Source of the DNA: Mus musculus
Lineage: Eukaryota; Chordata; Mammalia; Rodentia; Muridae
Assembly (NCBI RefSeq): GCF_000001635.26
Contig: NC_000078.6
Coordinates: forward strand, 64,402,300-64,466,299
Direction of reading: 5' to 3'
DNA length: 64,000 bases
How positions within the stretch are numbered: the first letter of the stretch is position 1; each line of letters opens with the position of its first letter. Made by a program: the position numbers and the translations under genes. Positions 60,442-64,000 of this stretch are shown here, one piece after another. The notes below the pieces were generated by a model, which saw nothing but the letters and a program-made list of their open reading frames with translations, ran no database searches and was not told where the DNA came from.

Positions 60442-61076
60442 ATACTGTAGTAAAAGAAAGTGTCAAAGGCTTGTCACTGCATGTGACTGACACGTTCAAG
60501 GAGAACAAACCTCTATCCAGGATATGAAGCTGACACAAAACAGCTTGATCCCCACTCTCTACCCCCTCCTTTCTCCAGAGGTTGCTGTTGGCTTGGGATG
60601 GCTGTGTTGCTTCCATCTCTGCTATCTGACCAGCAGGACTTCCAGTGGTGTCTCCTCTTATTGAAGCTTTATAGAGTGATTCATTATCTACATATTTACA
60701 AGCATATTTCCTTATGTTTGAAATCTATCTTTCTTTGCTTTCTTCTTTTCTCAGTGTGGAAGACATTTCCTTCAGTAAGTGGCTTGGTGCTCCTCCTACC
60801 CTTTCTTATTATACTACCATGGTTGGTCAGCTCTCACTGCTCCTAAGTTCTGTGCTAGTAGTGATCAAACTACTAAATTCCAAGATGGCGCCTAGTCTCT
60901 GAATTTCCCTCTGACTTACCATTTGATTTCTCCCTCTTATAGGCATTTGGGCCACAAATCATTCAGCCACACTATTAACACGGCCCACAGTGCCTTCATC
61001 GGGCTGCCTTCTACACTTGTACACTTCCAATATTATGAACTAAATAAAATTATTTTTCTTTGTAATGTAAAAAAAA
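60442..61076. other. unassigned sequence ending in an A run
   Basis: No repeat family is recognised. It contains ccaagatggcgcc at about 60883 (a YY1-type motif) and ends aactaaataaaattattttt then an A run at about 61068, which resembles a polyadenylated insert. The 82-codon frame 60598-60846 is unrecognised and may be chance. Confidence 0.35.
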
Positions 61077-61326
61077 AGAAAATAGCTCAATATCCTTAAT
61101 TACCAAGTTACTAAATGCAAATTAAACTACTATAACACCCCATCCATCCCACCTTGCCTTTTATCAAGAAAACAAACAATGCCAAATACTGGCAAGGATT
61201 TGGAGAAACTGGAACAAGCTCCTCATTGCTGAAAGGAATGAAAACTAGTATAGCCATTTTGGAAATCATTGTGAAAGTTTCACAAACAAATTAAAATCCC
61301 TCCAGCACTGGTTTTACCTAAAAGGC

Positions 61327-61425
61327 AGAAGCTAATAGATCTCTGTTGGTTCAAGGCCAGCCTCACCTACATAGTACATTTCAGGACAGCCAGAGCTGTA
61401 GAAAGAGACCCTGCTTCAAAAAAAT
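61327..61425 (+). mobile_element. B1 SINE, 5'-truncated
   Basis: ttcaaggccagcctcaccta, catttcaggacagccagagc and aaagagaccctgcttcaaaa make up the 3' half of a B1 with an A-rich tail. Confidence 0.8.
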
Positions 61426-61687
61426 TAAAAAATAAAACTACAGCTACAATATTCCCCAGCCATGCCACACCTCACATATACTCAAAGGATTCTATAGCAT
61501 GCACATCCATATTTTTACAGCATTATTCACAATAGCAAAAAAAAAAAAAATGGAGCCAAACTAGACATCCCAGGAGAAAAATGGATAAGCAAAATGTGGC
61601 ATATGTCCAAAAAGAAATTTTACTCAGCTGTAATGATAATTAATTTATGGAATTTTCTGGGGGAACAAGCAAATGAGTCTAGAAAGT

Positions 61688-62082
61688 TGTACTGGCTAGT
61701 TTTGTGTCAACTTGACACAGCTGGAGTTATCACAGAGAAAGGAGCTTCAGTTGAGGAAATGCCTCCATGAGATGCAATTGTAAGGCATTTTCTCAATTAG
61801 TGATCAAGGGGGAAAGGCCCCTTGTGGGTGGGACCATCTCAGGGCTGGTAGTCTTGGTTCTATAAGAAAGCAGGCTGAGCAAGCCAGGTGAGGCAAGCCA
61901 GTAAAGAACATCCCTCCATGGCCTCTGCATCAGCTCCTGCTCCCTGACCTGCTTGAGTTCCAGTCCTGACTTCCTTTGGTGATGAACAGCAGCATGGAAG
62001 TGTAAGCCGAATAAACCCTTTCCTCCCCAACTTGCTTCTTGGTCATGATGTTTGTGCAGGAATAGAAACCCTGACTAAGACA
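61688..62082 (+). repeat. ORR1A 5' LTR
   Basis: 395 bp, starting tgtactggctagttttgtgt. It has a tataagaaag TATA-like box at about 61860 and an AATAAA signal (gaataaaccc) at about 62019. MaLR LTRs of this type are known oocyte and early-embryo promoters. Activity here is inferred. Confidence 0.93.
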
Positions 62083-62085
62083 AAT

Positions 62086-62102
62086 TGGTACCAGGAGTGG
62101 GG
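62086..62102 (+). promoter_or_regulatory. primer-binding site for tRNA-Leu
   Basis: tggtaccaggagtgggg is complementary to the 3' end of tRNA-Leu(UAA) including CCA, as I recall that tRNA, over all 17 positions. It sits 3 bp after the 5' LTR. Leucine priming is characteristic of the ERV-L/MaLR group. Confidence 0.8.
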
Positions 62103-63175
62103 TATTCCTGTGACAACCTGACCATGTTTTGGGGAGGTCTGTGGAAGGACTTTGCAACTTTGGTCTTGAAGATCCATTTGTTGTTAAGAGCTCTGTGGGA
62201 TGTTGTGTAGGAGCTTGGAAGATAATGTTGAGAACAGTGCAGAAGATGGAGGCCTGGCTTGTGAAATTTCAGAGGGAAAATTAAAGACTCTTTTCAGGGC
62301 CATTTCTGTTTTGATTGTGAAGATTCTGTAGTTCTGGTTAGCTGGGGCTGAAGAATCAGCTGTGATTAACAAGATACCAGAACTACTGAAGCAAAAGCTT
62401 TGCATTACTGGGACTATTGATGCTGGTTAGCTGGAGCTAAGAAATTAGCGGTGATTAAGAAGAGACCAGCATCATTGAGGTGACATCTTCTGGGAAGTGT
62501 TTTCTGAGAGCACAGTGGCTGTGTTCCAGATATAGCCAAAGTTGTACCTTGTGCTGTGGCTGGACTTGGTAATGTGTAAGAGTCACCCAGGTGGTACTGG
62601 TTTTGAAGGCATGAAGGAGTTGAGCAGAACAGCTGAGGCTTGGCACTGTGAGAGGCCATGGAAGGCCATTGGTGAAAGTCCAGCCTCATTTGCAATTGAT
62701 GGCCCAGGACTGAAGGGGTCATGCAGTGTTTTGGAGATGCCAGTACCATGAGATGACCACCAAGAACAGCAGCAGCAGTGGAGTACAGGCATCTGGAGCC
62801 TAGAGGATGACGCGTGTGCTACAAAGGGCCTGGCTGGAGAAGTGACCCAAGCCCTTGGAGGAGCCCAGAAGATTGTGAGTTGGATCCCAGACATTGGACA
62901 GTTGGAGATTGACTTTTGCTTTTGATTGTGACTGTGCCCTGATATTTTCCCTCTTGAAGGAAGAAACTGTTTTAGTGGAGCCCACAGTTAAGAGACTTTT
63001 AATTGTAAAAAGACTTTGAATTTTAAAAGAGATGGATATTTTAAAGAGATTGAAAATTTAAGAATATGTAAAGACTGTGGGACTTTTAAAGTTATTTAGA
63101 ATGGGGATGAATAAGATTGTAAGGGTTGAGGCTTACTAGTGATGTTTTTGTGTGTCAAGTTGACAAGGGGTCAAT

Positions 63176-63570
63176 TGTACTGGCTAGTTTTGTGTCAACT
63201 TGACACAGCTGGAGTTATCACAGAGAAAGGAGCTTCAGTTGAGGAAATGCCTCCATGAGATGCAATTGTAAGGCATTTTCTCAATTAGTGATCAAGGGGG
63301 AAAGGCCCCTTGTGGGTGGGACCATCTCAGGGCTGGTAGTCTTGGTTCTATAAGAAAGCAGGCTGAGCAAGCCAGGTGAGGCAAGCCAGTAAAGAACATC
63401 CCTCCATGGCCTCTGCATCAGCTCCTGCTCCCTGACCTGCTTGAGTTCCAGTCCTGACTTCCTTTGGTGATGAACAGCAGCATGGAAGTGTAAGCCGAAT
63501 AAACCCTTTCCTCCCCAACTTGCTTCTTGGTCATGATGTTTGTGCAGGAATAGAAACCCTGACTAAGACA
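63176..63570 (+). repeat. ORR1A 3' LTR
   Basis: Same length and, by eye, the same sequence as the 5' LTR. Followed directly by the aaagt target duplication. Confidence 0.93.
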
Positions 63571-63690
63571 AAAGTATTATGTTAAGTGGCTAAGACTCAA
63601 AAAAAAACCAAAAAAAATAATAAAATAAAATAAAATAAAATGCTTCTCTCTTACATATGGATCCCAAAACTTAATGTTTGTGTATTTGCA

Positions 63691-64000
63691 AAGAAAGAGC
63701 TGTCTATCAGGAGCAAAACACTCAGTAAGGCCCTGTTAACTCTGATCCATAATTCACTATGGTAGGCACAGGGTTTTATAGGCAAATAGTAAGCAGCCAC
63801 AGCTACTGTCTCTTCATGACTGTAGAGGATGTGTCATCCCCCGAAAGATAATCGACAGCTCCCATCTCAGTCTTCCTGCTCTTGTGTCTTTCTCCTTCCT
63901 TTTCAACAATATCTGAGCTCCAGAGGAGGCAGCATAAATGTCTTCTGTGGGGATAGTAATTGTCTCCTGCTATGCATCCACTGAGGCATACACTAGAACG
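63691..64000. other. unassigned sequence to window end
   Basis: No gene or repeat is recognised; the old L1 may continue into it. Confidence 0.45.

Larger units (their letters stand above)
61688..63570 (+). mobile_element. complete ORR1A-type MaLR retrotransposon
   Basis: Two 395 bp LTRs (61688-62082 and 63176-63570), each TGT...ACA, flank 1093 bp of noncoding interior. aaagt on both sides (61683-61687, 63571-63575) is the 5 bp target duplication. A 17 nt primer-binding site (62086-62102) follows the 5' LTR, and a short purine-rich stretch precedes the 3' LTR. No gag, pro, pol or env frame exists, as usual for MaLRs, which depended on ERV-L enzymes in trans. By eye the two LTRs show no difference. 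Confidence 0.95.
61077..63690 (+). mobile_element. old LINE-1 ORF2 relic interrupted by B1 and ORR1A
   Basis: agttactaaatgcaaattaa, gcattattcacaatagcaaa and, after the MaLR insertion, agtattatgttaagtggcta then tctcttacatatggatccca follow the order of an older L1 ORF2 3' end. Removing the B1 (61327-61425) and the ORR1A (61688-63570) restores collinearity. No frame is open. A (TAAAA)n patch lies at 63618-63641. Confidence 0.65.

Noticed and set aside
56872..61076. 3' transduction by the L1 at 56.9 kb, with 60442-61076 as transduced sequence ending in an A run
   Set aside because: A likely target copy aaagggt occurs directly at the L1 tail (60435-60441), so the insertion ends there. No target copy follows the later A run.
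62184..62985. Minus-strand ORFs of 60-111 codons inside the MaLR
   Set aside because: The MaLR interior is noncoding and these frames run antisense to it, with no domain.

Overview
The window is mouse-lineage nuclear DNA (Mus, most likely M. musculus or a close relative). It carries B1, B2/B3, B4-like and ID-like SINEs, Lx and L1Md LINE-1 copies with mouse-type 3' UTRs, MT and ORR1 MaLR LTRs, a class II ERVK solo LTR and rodent URR1 hAT MITEs, plus many long microsatellites, in an AT-rich background. I see no intact host protein-coding gene, no tRNA or rRNA gene, no CRISPR array and no CpG island. It reads as a gene-poor intergenic or deep intronic segment. Almost all the longer open reading frames are fragments of LINE-1 ORF1/ORF2, or translations of simple repeats.

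Layout. 1-11.6 kb: mostly unassigned old sequence with one antisense MT LTR, a URR1 MITE, a B3 SINE and TG/GATA microsatellites. 11.6-19.0 kb: LINE-1 cluster: an old Lx-like relic with a nested antisense L1 tip, a 4 kb 5'-truncated L1 (+) carrying two nested antisense L1 tips and an internal microsatellite, then a 5'-inverted (twin-primed) L1 with perfect 16 bp target-site duplications. 19-23.7 kb: unassigned sequence, an Lx 3' UTR, an ID relic, a 550 bp TTTC tract and a B3. 23.7-30.1 kb: a nearly full-length L1 (-) with 5' UTR, broken ORF1, broken ORF2 and a tiny internally deleted B1 in its 3' UTR.

30-49 kb: old L1 relics, B1s, an antisense solo ERVK LTR with a duplicated octamer/CCAAT block, L2 relics, an antisense MaLR internal-region relic, an MT LTR, a SINE split by an L1 insertion, a further L1 3' piece, a second URR1 and many microsatellites. 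49-56.8 kb: an L1 tip, an old ORR1-type LTR, ID relics, a B1 with a GAAA/GGAA tract and a 0.95 kb antisense L1. 56.9-60.4 kb: a 3.56 kb L1 (+) with mostly readable but broken ORF2. 61.1-63.7 kb: an old L1 relic interrupted by a B1 and by a complete 1883 bp ORR1A-type MaLR element whose two 395 bp LTRs look identical by eye.

Nothing here works as an operon or pathway; the relationships are insertional (which element landed in which). The most informative signals are the identical-LTR MaLR, the two twin-primed L1 insertions, the duplicated U3 block of the solo LTR, and the higher-order structure of the TTTC tract. I found no evidence of an undescribed biological system. Family names are recalled from general knowledge of rodent repeats, not from a database search.
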